A stretch of 64,000 nucleotides of DNA, from assembly GCA_015295835.1 (NCBI GenBank), contig DVEG01000004.1, positions 186,001 through 250,000 of the forward strand. The letters are read 5' to 3'. The notes below the pieces were generated by a model. It made no database searches. It worked only from the letters and a program-made list of their open reading frames with translations, and was not told the DNA's origin. The position numbers and the translations under genes are program-made. Shown piece by piece: positions 38,121-46,735 of the stretch. Numbering within the stretch: position 1 is the stretch's first letter; each line of letters begins with the position of its first letter. The DNA is from Oscillatoriaceae cyanobacterium M7585_C2015_266 (lineage in GTDB: Bacteria; Cyanobacteriota; Cyanobacteriia; Cyanobacteriales; Oscillatoriaceae).

Positions 38121-38651
38121 TTAAGATAGCCTGAAGAAGGCGGCGATGACTGGGAAAATAACTGCCTGTTTTTTTTTAGATTTTATAAGTTTTTTATGGG
38201 ATAATGAGGGGCTTCCAAAAAGAATAATTTTTATTAATGCTATTTCTAAAGGTTCTTTTAAATAGTCTATTTGTTGATTGACAAAAAAAATCTGCAATAT
38301 CTGAAAAGTTCTAAATTTTAAAAACAGACTGCTAAAGAATATAAAAGTGGCTATTATAACAAGCGCTACAGCCGTATTTAATGAGTATTCTGGTGAACTA
38401 AACAATTTTTCAAAAAAAATATAACTGAGAATTTTTAATTTTATATTTTCCGACAAAAAAGGCAATATAAAAAAGAAAAATAACCAGCCCATAATTGTTG
38501 ATGTTAAGTTTATAAAAACAGAGTAAAATAGGGCTTTTCTACGTCCAAATTTTAGCAATTTAAAAAAAACATAAGCCTCTATAGCGATCGCTATGAGGAG
38601 AAAGAAAAATTGAAACCAGATAAGCGGAAATGGAAAAACAGTTGGTAACAT
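38121..38651 (-). CDS. fraC: Filament integrity protein FraC-like
   Basis: 176 residues from the ATG at 38651 (MLPTVFPFPLIWFQFFFLLI). The open frame continues to a GTG at 38690, but that part lies in a short tandem repeat and is unlikely to be coding. Three or four hydrophobic segments fill residues 8-120. Length and start resemble Anabaena FraC (179 residues), a septum-localised membrane protein that acts with FraD. It is first in fraC-fraD-fraE with gaps of 64 and 18 bp. Together these genes indicate a multicellular, filament-forming host. Confidence 0.82.
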   Translation of the reverse strand: MLPTVFPFPLIWFQFFFLLIAIAIEAYVFFKLLKFGRRKALFYSVFINLTSTIMGWLFFFFILPFLSENIKLKILSYIFFEKLFSSPEYSLNTAVALVIIATFIFFSSLFLKFRTFQILQIFFVNQQIDYLKEPLEIALIKIILFGSPSLSHKKLIKSKKKQAVIFPVIAAFFRLS

Positions 38652-38678
38652 TAAATCTATAAAATAGATAATTAGAAC

Positions 38679-38726
38679 CACAGAGGGCACAGAGGGGCAC
38701 AGAGGGCACAGAGGAGCACAGAGGAG
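38679..38726. repeat. Five-unit short tandem repeat upstream of fraC
   Basis: Five contiguous 9-10 bp units: CACAGAGGG, CACAGAGGGG, CACAGAGGG, CACAGAGGAG, CACAGAGGAG. The array ends 28 bp before the fraC ATG, so it lies in the fraC leader or promoter region. Similar CACAGAGG repeats are recalled from other cyanobacterial genomes. Confidence 0.92.
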
Positions 38727-38908
38727 TAGAGAAGGGTTATACTCCCACTGAAGGGAGAAGGTCTAATATCAGTATAAGTCGGGCCGAGATTTCTGAAAAC
38801 TGAAAAGAGAATGGACCATCGTTGCACCTACATATAACTGCATCCTCCGAAATAAAAGAAGATAATACCTCCACTAAGATTAAACTACAGTAAAAATAGT
38901 AAGAAGGT

Positions 38909-40042
38909 ATGACTAGAACTGGCATAGGCATTCGCACAGCTCAGGAGCGTCAGGAACGCATTGTTGGCCAGATTCATGTCTACGACGGAGTAGGCAAGGG
39001 AAAGTCGCAAGCAGCTCTCGGCGTGGTTTTACGCTCAATTGGGCTTGGAATCGATACCTCTCGGCAAACGCGAATCCTGCTGCTGCGGTTCCTCAAAGGA
39101 CCTGAGCGAGATTACGACGAAGATGCGGCAATAGAAGCGCTACAGCGGGGTTTTCCCCACTTGATCGATCAGGTGCGCACAGGGCGGGCAGAATTTTTTG
39201 GCCCTGATGAGATATCCCGCTTCGATCGCCTAGAGGCGCAGCGGGGGTGGGACGTGGCTAAAGGCGCGATCGCCTCAGGTCTTTATTCGGTGGTGGTTTT
39301 AGACGAACTTAATCCCGTACTCGATTTGGGCTTACTGCCAGTCGATGAAGTCGTCCGTACGCTCCGAAATAAACCACAACACCTAGAAATTATTGCTACT
39401 GGAAGAGGAGCACCGCAAGCACTGCTGGAAATTGCCGACTTGCACTCGGAAATGAAACCCCACTTTCACAAAAGCGCCCTCGATAGAGGGATTGAGGGAA
39501 TTGAAATCTATACCGGCGCGGGTAAGGGTAAGTCCACAAGTGCTCTAGGCAAGGCGCTACAGGCTATCGGGAAAGGGATCAGCCAAGATAAATCCCACCG
39601 CGTATTGATTATGCAATGGCTGAAAGGGGGTAGCGGCTATACTGAAGATGCCGCGCTCGCCGCCTTAAGACAAATTTATCCGCACTTAGTCGATCATCAA
39701 CGCTGCGGGCGAGACGCGATCGTTTGGCGCGGGCAGCAGCAGGAGATAGATTATGTAGAGGCAGAGCGAGGTTGGGAAATTGCTAGAGCAGCGCTCGCCT
39801 CTGGACTTTACAAAACTATCATCCTCGACGAATTAAACCCCACTGTTGACTTGGAATTACTGCCCGTTGAGCCTATTGTCGAAGCCCTGCTGCGCAAACC
39901 TAAAGATACTGAAATTATTATTACTGGTCGCTGTCAGAACATACCAGCCTATTTCGACTTAGCTAGTACGCACTCAGAAGTTTACTGTCACCGTCACTAT
40001 TGCGAACACGGTGTCGATCTGCGGCGTGGTGTCGATTTTTAA
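38909..40042 (+). CDS. Tandem-domain P-loop protein related to corrinoid adenosyltransferase (CobA/CobO)
   Basis: 377 residues made of two homologous domains. Domain 1 (about 20-190) starts HVYDGVGKGKSQAALGVVLR and domain 2 (about 200-377) starts EIYTGAGKGKSTSALGKALQ. Each has a Walker A loop, a LDELNP box (VVVLDELNP and IILDELNP) and a TGR box followed by a HSE motif. CobA/CobO enzymes attach the adenosyl group to cobalamin. The usual GFTW segment is not evident in either domain, so activity as an adenosyltransferase is uncertain. The ATG follows AAGAAGG. Not in an operon with cobalamin genes. Confidence 0.82.
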   Translation: MTRTGIGIRTAQERQERIVGQIHVYDGVGKGKSQAALGVVLRSIGLGIDTSRQTRILLLRFLKGPERDYDEDAAIEALQRGFPHLIDQVRTGRAEFFGPDEISRFDRLEAQRGWDVAKGAIASGLYSVVVLDELNPVLDLGLLPVDEVVRTLRNKPQHLEIIATGRGAPQALLEIADLHSEMKPHFHKSALDRGIEGIEIYTGAGKGKSTSALGKALQAIGKGISQDKSHRVLIMQWLKGGSGYTEDAALAALRQIYPHLVDHQRCGRDAIVWRGQQQEIDYVEAERGWEIARAALASGLYKTIILDELNPTVDLELLPVEPIVEALLRKPKDTEIIITGRCQNIPAYFDLASTHSEVYCHRHYCEHGVDLRRGVDF

Positions 40043-40440
40043 AAACCTTTTGTCTAGTAAATCCCGTGAATTATTTTAGCATCATGGACAAAGGGCTGGC
40101 GTTTTTTCGCCTGCCCAGTACTTAAGTAAATGTAGTGTATATTAGTTTAAATTTTTGACAACAGACTACTGACAGAAAAATTTAAAGAAAAGATAGAAAA
40201 TATATTCCCATGAGCTTGCTCGCATAAGCTTGAAAGCTTTGATTGAAGAGTTCAAGTAAGCAAGTATCTCTGCCATCATTGCCCTGCTTTGGATAACGGC
40301 AATGGCAACCTCCACTAGAGACGGGTTCTAATTGAATCGGGGGAAAGCAGAATTACCAGATTTGCTGGTGCTGCTGTTTTTGTTCCAGAGAATCCCCGAA
40401 TTCGATTCGATACCCTTTCTCTGATTTGCACGTGACAAGT
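40043..40440. other. Intergenic region after the corrinoid adenosyltransferase-like gene
   Basis: 398 bp without a supported gene. A stem-loop at 40093-40116 (GGGCTGGCG and CGCCTGCCC, TTTTTT loop, one T-T mismatch) is the only clear element and could mark the 3' end of the preceding transcript. Confidence 0.5.
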
Positions 40441-40731
40441 TTAGCAGGTATATCCGAGGGATGAGAGCAAACTGTGACAGTCAGGCTCTTGAATACGCCC
40501 TGCTTCGTAGAGATCTAACAGTGCCGATGCTAAGACATAAGTGGCGGTTTCCCTATCTATGCGTTCTTTGGCACTGGCAAGCGCTGCTGAGGGAGTTGGA
40601 TAGACTACACCGTCACTGCAAACTTTATCTTGTTCTGGTACGAGACAGCGCAACCCCCAGCCTCCTTCTACAGGTACTGCCAGAATTAGCCAGTTTTGAT
40701 AATATAATCTCCAAATTTTCATGGTTTTCAT
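40441..40731 (-). CDS. Small conserved protein of unknown function
   Basis: 96 residues starting MKTMKIWRLYYQNWLILAVPVEGGWGLRC. GGGAG lies 7-8 bp before the ATG at 40731. The sequence has a short beta-rich N-terminal half (WLILAVPVEGGW) and a helical C-terminal half (TPSAALASAKERIDRETATYVLASALLDLYEAG). No signal peptide or known motif is seen. The overlapping plus-strand frame has no start signal and is treated as a shadow. Function unknown. Confidence 0.68.
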   Translation of the reverse strand: MKTMKIWRLYYQNWLILAVPVEGGWGLRCLVPEQDKVCSDGVVYPTPSAALASAKERIDRETATYVLASALLDLYEAGRIQEPDCHSLLSSLGYTC

Positions 40732-41224
40732 TTTTTTACTCCCGCCTCAAATTTTGCTGAAGCGGTAAACTGCCTCAGTATTTTCAATATCCCTCTGTTT
40801 TTTTGAAAATGTTGCGATCGAAGTATTGGCCACTTTGTGAGAATTCTCACTCTTTTCAGTGATGCCAGAATGGCAGTAGGTGCGATCGCAGACTGAAAAT
40901 TTTGTGATTTCGATCGCAAGCAAACAAGCCGCTCTCAAGTGTTATGTACAATTAACATGAGAATGGCGGGCGCCGAAAACTGACAAAACCCTGCGGGTAA
41001 ATTCTGGCTAATTTCTCCCCTGTCACCCTTAACTTTTACATTTTACAATTTTACAATATCTATTCAACCAAAAAGCAACGCCTACAGGCTGTTAGAATCT
41101 TTCGCCGATGTAAATTTATCTATTCGCCACTTTGATTTTTGATTCCTGATTTTTGATTTTTGATTTTTTGATTCCCTCTAAAACTTAAAATCTAAAAATC
41201 TACGAGCTAAAACCTAGAATCAAT
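40732..41224. other. Intergenic region upstream of rfbB
   Basis: 493 bp without a supported gene. It contains a 14-bp palindrome GTGAGAATTCTCAC followed by TCTTT (40837-40855), a HIP1 octamer near 40882, and a low-complexity stretch of TTTGATTTTTGATT-type repeats at about 41131-41175. The rfbB promoter should lie in the last 150 bp but no clear boxes were recognised. Confidence 0.5.
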
Positions 41225-42316
41225 ATGAGCCATAGAGAGTACGGTAAAAATCGCAAGCCGCGTCGATTGTTGGTAACAGGAGGTGCCGGGTTTATCGGAG
41301 CGAATTTCGTCCATTACTGGAGCGCTCGCTATGCCAGCGATCGGCTGGTTATACTTGATGCTCTCACTTATGCGGGCAATCGCAACAATCTGCGAGAGTT
41401 GGAAGGGCGAGAAAACTTTCGCTTCGTACAGGGAAATATCTGCGATCGCCACCTCGTAGACATACTGTTAAAAGAAGAAGCGATCGACACCATAGCTCAT
41501 TTTGCAGCAGAATCTCACGTTGATCGCTCCATATTAGGACCAGCCGCTTTTATCGAAACCAACGTAATAGGCACCTTTACCCTCCTAGAAGCCTTCCGGC
41601 AACACTGGCAATCTCAGCAAAACCCAGAAGAATATCGATTCCTACACGTTTCCACAGATGAAGTCTACGGCAGCCTGGGACCAGACGAGCCAGCCTTTAC
41701 CGAAACCAGCCCCTACGCCCCCAACAGCCCCTATTCTGCCTCCAAAGCTGGTAGCGATCACCTAGCCCGCGCCTACTTCCACACCTACGGTGTTCCCACC
41801 CTGATCACCAATTGCTCAAACAATTATGGTCCCTATCATTTTCCGGAAAAGCTAATTCCCCTGATGTGCATTAACATGCTACTGGGCAAACCCTTACCAG
41901 TTTATGGGGATGGTCAAAATATCCGCGATTGGCTCTACGTCACCGATCATTGCCGCGCCCTCGATGCCGTAATTCATGGCGGCAAACCTGGAGAAACCTA
42001 TAACATAGGCGGCAACAATCAGGTGAAAAATATTGACTTAGTACGCACTTTATGCAAAATAATGGACGAAATGGCCCCCAATTTGCCCGTGCGTCCCTGT
42101 GAGCAGTTGATAGTGTTTGTAAAAGATAGACCTGGACACGATCGCCGTTATGCGATCGACGCTACTAAAATTAAAACCGAATTGGGTTGGATGCCTTCCG
42201 TCACACTAGAAGAAGGGTTACGGCGCACGGTAGAGTGGTATCTCAAACATGAAGATTGGTGGAAACCACTGCTGTCAGAAGAATATCAGGCTTACTACCG
42301 CAAAGTGTACGCTTAA
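41225..42316 (+). CDS. rfbB: dTDP-glucose 4,6-dehydratase
   Basis: 363 residues. It converts dTDP-glucose to dTDP-4-keto-6-deoxyglucose for rhamnose and other deoxysugars of surface polysaccharides. The N-terminal NAD loop is [16 protein letters not shown]. The catalytic YSASK motif is in [17 protein letters not shown], and STDEVYG is the family Thr-Asp-Glu active-site triad. The RhaA/B/D partners are not adjacent. No ribosome binding site stands out. Full length. Confidence 0.96.
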   Translation: MSHREYGKNRKPRRLLVTGGAGFIGANFVHYWSARYASDRLVILDALTYAGNRNNLRELEGRENFRFVQGNICDRHLVDILLKEEAIDTIAHFAAESHVDRSILGPAAFIETNVIGTFTLLEAFRQHWQSQQNPEEYRFLHVSTDEVYGSLGPDEPAFTETSPYAPNSPYSASKAGSDHLARAYFHTYGVPTLITNCSNNYGPYHFPEKLIPLMCINMLLGKPLPVYGDGQNIRDWLYVTDHCRALDAVIHGGKPGETYNIGGNNQVKNIDLVRTLCKIMDEMAPNLPVRPCEQLIVFVKDRPGHDRRYAIDATKIKTELGWMPSVTLEEGLRRTVEWYLKHEDWWKPLLSEEYQAYYRKVYA

Positions 42317-42981
42317 AGTCGAAATGTTGTGCAGACTGCCAGCAGTAGAGCTCCATTCCTCCGCAAGAACCGGTAAACTGTGTCAAACGCTGTAGATTTT
42401 CTCGCCCCAACCTGTCGCCTTCGCTGGCAGTCGCTATGGAAATTTACTCTGATTAAAATTTGCGCTCGCGCCTCAAGCCTCAAAATCTAGCCCCTAACCT
42501 CCGACTGCGACAAGCGAATTTTTCTGAAATATCCCTGAAAATTGAATCTAAAAAGCCTGTTCCCCTCCGGCAAATTACTGATCTAACTCATCTCTGTTAG
42601 GGCGTAAGAAAAAAAATTACACTGCCTCTAGCAAGCAACCATTTCCTGCAACCTCTTGTTAACACATCTTTGCTAATATAGAGAAAAATCACCATTTAGT
42701 GTGAGATAAATCACTGCTAAGAAAAAAGCAATCTTTCTAAAATACCACAGTAGAGTTATCTACCAGGGCTATGTAGCCTGTAAAACTCTTTATAGAGAAA
42801 ATCAAATTTGCACCGCGGCAACAGCAGCCATACTTCTTCAAAACTTTGCAAATCAGCCTAATTTTGTAAAGATTCGATAAAGAGTATTTTCAACAGTAAA
42901 AATAGAAAAATTTTAGGTCTATATTAATAATAGAGCCACGAAGCAAGGAAAAAATCTAAGTCATCTCTAGGAGTGTCTGCT
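42317..42981. other. Intergenic region upstream of the PEP-CTERM gene
   Basis: 665 bp without a supported gene. The last 90 bp contain a promoter-like element (AAAAATAGAAAAATTTTA at 42898, then TATATT) that recurs upstream of the WD40 gene at 53644, and the ribosome binding site CTAGGAG at about 42967. Nothing else was recognised. Confidence 0.5.
42898..42950 (+). promoter_or_regulatory. Promoter-like element shared with the WD40 gene upstream region
   Basis: AAAAATAGAAAAATTTTA at 42898-42915 is followed by TATATT and, further on, GAGCCA and a purine-rich GAA...GGAAAA tail. The same order of blocks occurs at 53644-53690. The distance to the PEP-CTERM ATG (42982) is compatible with a promoter and leader. 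TATATT would serve as a -10 box. Confidence 0.45.
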
Positions 42982-43818
42982 ATGAACACCAAACTAATTT
43001 CTACCCTAAGCGCCGGCGCCGCCGCAGCGACTGTCTTAGTAAGTATGACAGCTCCCGCCCAAGCCGCAGCAATCAAATTCGGCACCGACGGGATTATGTT
43101 TGACCGGAAGACAACGGTCAAATTCACCTTCCTAGGCACCAATGGCGCCAATCTGTCATCTTTAGGAATCTTCCAAGTATCCGGATTCAAAAATTCAGCG
43201 GGACAATACGATGCCCGCTCGACAATCTCCCTCGTTAAAACCCTGTTTGAGAAAGTCAAGCCAGCCGATGCAATGACTGTTACCGCTCCCGGCAAATTCT
43301 CAACTTACAACGCTGGTTACAGTACCAACTGGCGAGGGACTTATGAAGGTGGTACGATCACCGGCCCCCGAACGGTATATTTCACGTTTGCAGCAAATAC
43401 CATGTATACTCTGGGGCTGTTTAACATCACTAGAATCAAGAAAGACAGCGCCGGCAACGCGGTTTTGGATCAGACGGTGGCCAACACCTACTCGACATCT
43501 AGCTTGAACGGTAGAGGCCCTTCCCAGTCCGACCAGCGAGCCGTTTTTGGATACGGCGGAGTACAAGGTGAAATACTGGCCGCTGGTGAAGGCCAAAGAC
43601 TGACGACGGCGGGCAACTTCATCTCTGCTAATCCGTTCCTCAAAGGTGGGATTACAATCGGCTTAGAAGATGAAAGAGGAAATGGTAACAGCCGCGACTA
43701 CAACGACTTCGTGATCAATGCTGAAGCCGTCCCCGAACCGTTGACAATGGGCGGTTTGGCTTTGGGCGGTGCTTGGTTGGCTTACAATCGCCGCCGTCGC
43801 AATACTAAAAATGCCTAA
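42982..43818 (+). CDS. PEP-CTERM sorted exoprotein
   Basis: 278 residues from the ATG at 42982, preceded by CTAGGAG; an in-frame GTG lies three codons upstream. An N-terminal signal peptide (about 1-31, ending APAQAAA) is followed by a secreted domain of unknown function. The C-terminus is a textbook PEP-CTERM sorting signal: VPEPLTMGGLALGGAW, a hydrophobic helix and the basic cluster RRRR. Such proteins are processed by exosortases, and a cyanoexosortase gene lies 617 bp downstream. The mature domain holds a conserved-looking GLEDERGNGNSRDYNDFV segment near the end. Confidence 0.92.
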   Translation: MNTKLISTLSAGAAAATVLVSMTAPAQAAAIKFGTDGIMFDRKTTVKFTFLGTNGANLSSLGIFQVSGFKNSAGQYDARSTISLVKTLFEKVKPADAMTVTAPGKFSTYNAGYSTNWRGTYEGGTITGPRTVYFTFAANTMYTLGLFNITRIKKDSAGNAVLDQTVANTYSTSSLNGRGPSQSDQRAVFGYGGVQGEILAAGEGQRLTTAGNFISANPFLKGGITIGLEDERGNGNSRDYNDFVINAEAVPEPLTMGGLALGGAWLAYNRRRRNTKNA

Positions 43819-44435
43819 TCCTCTATCGGAAAACGCGGCTAACATTAGGCAAAAAGATATCGACGGCAATATTTTGTCACGTTAGCTTAGCTTTGATTTC
43901 CCACCGTCTTCAACTGATACCACAAAGCTTAGTTGGGAGAGCGGTGGGAACTGATTAAAGTTTTTGCCTCATAGAGGTTTTTTGAGAATGCCGTCTTCAC
44001 AAAAAGCAGACGACAACCGGGATGGCTGGCTTTTCCTTCTCTAGGTTATTGCGTGGGCGCGCGCGCTCGCTTTTTAAAAGGGAAGTCGCCTCTCAGACAC
44101 AGGATGTAAAAATCTCAAGTAAGTATAATAAGGATCTTCCCTTTTCAATTCAGTTCGCTGGCCTACATTATTTTACTTCCACCCAGAATTTGCCAACCCG
44201 CCCCGTTCATAGGGGACGGGTATTTTCTATATAAACAAAAAGCCCCCTTCTGGCAGGCAGCTAGCAGCAGAAGCTCTGTAGTTTGCAAGGGCAAGCTATA
44301 ATAAATAGCGTTCATCTCATAAACCTCATTTTTAGGAAACAGCCACAGCATTTTTTAGGCATCAGACAAGCAAAGACTAAAAAAACTAAATTTTTTTGGT
44401 AGTTTACTCTCTGAAAAACAGGGAACAAAGTTTAA
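43819..44435. other. Structured intergenic region between PEP-CTERM gene and exosortase
   Basis: 617 bp with several stem-loops. A two-helix structure spans 43898-43950 (TTCCCACCG/CGGTGGGAA outer, CAACT/AGTTG inner). CCTC-ATA-GAGG followed by TTTTTT is at 43967-43983. CGTCT/AGACG lies near 43992-44008. A GC-rich hairpin at 44196-44221 precedes ATTTTCTAT. A 70-codon frame at 44022 has no coding support. A small RNA or leader is possible but unproven. Confidence 0.5.
44196..44230 (+). terminator. Terminator-like hairpin upstream of the exosortase
   Basis: ACCCGCCCC (44196-44204) pairs with GGGGACGGGT (44212-44221), one base bulged, with a 7-nt loop, followed by ATTTTCTAT. It could end a transcript that begins between the PEP-CTERM and exosortase genes. 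Confidence 0.6.
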
Positions 44436-45281
44436 ATGAACTGGCAGCTACTGATAAAAGAACCTAAATTTTGGCTCTTAGGTATAGCAGCGGGCTTAAT
44501 CGCTATTCAGTTAACCCTGGCTGGAAAATATAACCACATAGAGTTATTCGGAACAAGTGCTTTGGCTTGGGGATCGGTGTCATTTCTGATCTGGGATAGA
44601 CGAGATAAACTCGAACTGGAAAGCGATATATTAGCAAGCTTGTTTGGAGCTTTGATAATTATCATCGCCCTCATCAGAACAGCACCCCTCTCTAATTATG
44701 ATGCTTTTCTGCGCATATATCCTCTATTCACAGCAATAGGTTTAGGAATACTCGCATCTGGAATGAAGGGGCTCAGGCAATATTGGAAAGAATTTGTCAT
44801 CCTGATTTTCCCTGCGCTTTCTCCAGCTCCAGCATTTTTAGTAGAACTGATTAATATATCCCCAATTACAGCAAAATTTACCCACACGCTGCTTTGGTAT
44901 CTGGGGTTTCAAGTCAGTCGACAAGGGATATTTTTAATTATGCCCTCTGGCGGGAAAGTAGAAGTAGGGACTGGCTGTTCTGGATTGACAATTATAATGC
45001 AATTGCTGATGCTATCGATTGTGTTTTTATTTATGTTCAACACCAACTGGAAGCAGAAAATAATTGTACCGATAGTGGCAATAACTGTGGCATTTATAGT
45101 GAATGTAGTGAGAGTGTCTCTACTGGCATATCTTGTATCATATTCAACTAAAGAATCATTTGACTACTGGCACTTTGGAGAGGGGTCTTTCATTTTTTCA
45201 ATGATTGGGGCAGTCATTTTCGGGCTATTCTGTCAGTTAGCTATACTGCGAGAAACACCAGAAAAACAAGACGCTAATTAG
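44436..45281 (+). CDS. Cyanoexosortase
   Basis: 281 residues with about eight hydrophobic segments. Membrane transpeptidase/protease that processes PEP-CTERM proteins at the cell surface. The catalytic triad is readable: Cys181 in VEVGTGCSGL, Arg226 in VNVVRVSLL and His246 in YWHFGEG. The class (A, B or C) cannot be fixed by eye; its length and neighbours suggest the less common cyanoexosortase C type. An HpsJ-like gene lies downstream and a PEP-CTERM substrate upstream. Confidence 0.9.
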   Translation: MNWQLLIKEPKFWLLGIAAGLIAIQLTLAGKYNHIELFGTSALAWGSVSFLIWDRRDKLELESDILASLFGALIIIIALIRTAPLSNYDAFLRIYPLFTAIGLGILASGMKGLRQYWKEFVILIFPALSPAPAFLVELINISPITAKFTHTLLWYLGFQVSRQGIFLIMPSGGKVEVGTGCSGLTIIMQLLMLSIVFLFMFNTNWKQKIIVPIVAITVAFIVNVVRVSLLAYLVSYSTKESFDYWHFGEGSFIFSMIGAVIFGLFCQLAILRETPEKQDAN

Positions 45282-45705
45282 TGCAGAAAATTTGCGATCG
45301 CGATCGCAAATTGCCTCACTCCACAGGTGCGCCGCCAAACACCCTGCGCTTCATACCAGCACCCCAATAAACCCCCATTTCCAGGCTTTTGTATTCAAAG
45401 ATAGATATTTTTAGGCTAAAGTATAACCTCCACTCCCCTTACAAGAGTGCCAAGACTGGTAAACTAGAATTACATCAACACTAAGAGCAGAGGCTTCTAT
45501 GGCTTTTGCTATACTCTAGGGTTGGTTGAAAAACAGCCCTAGAAGCTGATTCGCTCATCTATTCCTAAAAAACAACGGCATCCTCACGGTATGCCGCATC
45601 ACATCAACTGCGCGGTTTTCCTGAAAAAGGCGGCGACAGCCCACCTGAACGCCACCTCAAAAAGAAAGCCAGCTAGATTAATCCCACATCTATCGTGCTT
45701 ATATT
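45282..45705. other. Intergenic region between exosortase and HpsJ-like gene
   Basis: 424 bp without a supported gene. It starts with a 24-bp perfect palindrome made of overlapping HIP1 sites (45289-45312), then holds a TCTAGGG/CCCTAGA hairpin (45515-45543) and CGGCAT/ATGCCG (45576-45596). Confidence 0.55.
45289..45312. repeat. 24-bp palindrome with overlapping HIP1 octamers
   Basis: Half-site AATTTGCGATCG at 45289-45300 is followed by its exact reverse complement. The centre contains two GCGATCGC octamers sharing two bases. It begins 7 bp after the exosortase stop codon. Confidence 0.9.
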
Positions 45706-46440
45706 ATGGCTAAATCAGAAGGATTTGATTTGAGTCAAACAGTAGAAGAGTTATTGCGGTTTGGCTCCGAACAATTACGCTCTATCTCTCGCATTCGTCT
45801 CATCGGCTATGGCTTATTAGTGCTGGCTTTGTTTGATATCATCGACATCTTTATCCCTCCCAATTTTGGCAACCCAGTCTGGGAATTTCAGAGTATTGGA
45901 CTTTTAGTTGAGCGGGTGCCCGTTCCTTTGCTTGGGCTAGTGCTGATCTTTTTTGGGGAAAACTACGAGCGAAAAAATTGGGAAGGAATAATTTTAAAAA
46001 TATTAACGTGGCTTTCCCTGCTGATTGCTGTCTTATTTCTGTTATTAGTTCCCGCCGGAATTGCCAGAACTATCCAGCTCGACAGACAAAACAATCAGCA
46101 AATCGCTATACAAGAAAGGCAACAGTTAAACCAATTAAAACAAGTTGAAGAGCAATTGCAAAAGGGAACGAATGAAGACATAGCAACGGTGGCAGCGGAA
46201 CTCAACCGCTTGGGCGTGCCAGTTGACCCCAAAAAGCCAGAGGAACTCAAAACCCAACTACTTGATAGAATCGCTACCGCGAAGGAGCAGTTGCCTGCAC
46301 AGGCTAAATCAACTAGATTCAATCAGCGTCTCGTGCTGTTTAAAAATTCTGCTAAATGGAATCTCGGTGCTTTGATTGCTAGCCTTTTATTTCTGCGTAT
46401 GTGGCAAACAACCCGATGGGCGCGACGCGGCAGCGGCTAG
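45706..46440 (+). CDS. HpsJ-like membrane protein
   Basis: 244 residues with hydrophobic segments near 32-50, 72-85 and 98-120, then a coiled-coil rich in Gln and Glu (about 125-190) and a final hydrophobic segment before the basic end RWARRGSG. The IDIFIPPNFGNPVWEFQSIGLLVERVPVPLLGLVLIFFGE region is the family core, of which LVERVPVPLLGLVL is the most telling part. HpsJ is part of the hormogonium polysaccharide system of filamentous cyanobacteria, and HpsJ-like proteins are recalled beside cyanoexosortases. Its exact activity is unknown. Confidence 0.82.
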   Translation: MAKSEGFDLSQTVEELLRFGSEQLRSISRIRLIGYGLLVLALFDIIDIFIPPNFGNPVWEFQSIGLLVERVPVPLLGLVLIFFGENYERKNWEGIILKILTWLSLLIAVLFLLLVPAGIARTIQLDRQNNQQIAIQERQQLNQLKQVEEQLQKGTNEDIATVAAELNRLGVPVDPKKPEELKTQLLDRIATAKEQLPAQAKSTRFNQRLVLFKNSAKWNLGALIASLLFLRMWQTTRWARRGSG

Positions 46441-46697
46441 GGAAATTTTTTGTAAGTCAGAGCACGCTTCTTTTTGCTTTAGTTTTTGTTTTTGGCTATT
46501 ATTCCCCTGTTACCCTTTATGGGGCAGGGGATTTATATCAGTTGCCATTTTCCAAGTTAGAATTTATCCTTGCAGGCGATCCCGCCTCCCCATCTTTTGG
46601 CAGACGGACTTATCCCCCTTCACATAGCATACTATAAAAAATCGCTAATTTAAACTAAAATTTATTAAAATTTTTATAAAATTTTAGCAAACTTTGT

Positions 46698-46735
46698 CCC
46701 GCAGGAAGCAAAAGACCATGCGGGGGCATTTTTAT
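46698..46735 (+). terminator. Possible terminator hairpin
   Basis: CCCGCA (46698-46703) pairs with TGCGGG (46719-46724) across a 15-nt loop, followed by GGCATTTTTATGG. It is 257 bp after the HpsJ-like stop, so the transcript it ends is uncertain. Confidence 0.45.

Noticed and set aside
38652-38690. Upstream extension of fraC to a GTG
   Set aside because: It would be translated from the CACAGAGG tandem repeat; the ATG at 38651 gives the expected FraC start.
38678-38728. CRISPR array
   Set aside because: The units are 9-10 bp, contiguous and without spacers; no cas gene is present.
40728-40938. Two 63-codon minus-strand frames upstream of the small unknown gene
   Set aside because: They overlap each other in different frames, run through a palindrome and lack start signals.
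41131-41175. TTTGATTTTT repeats upstream of rfbB as a regulatory site
   Set aside because: It is AT-rich low-complexity sequence that is common between cyanobacterial genes; no symmetry or spacing supports a site.
44022-44234. 70-codon plus-strand frame between PEP-CTERM and exosortase genes
   Set aside because: It runs through two predicted hairpins, has no ribosome binding site and an uneven composition; the sequence looks structural, not coding.
46376-46637. Two short overlapping frames at the end of the HpsJ-like gene
   Set aside because: They start inside the HpsJ-like gene in other frames and show no family resemblance; read as chance openings.
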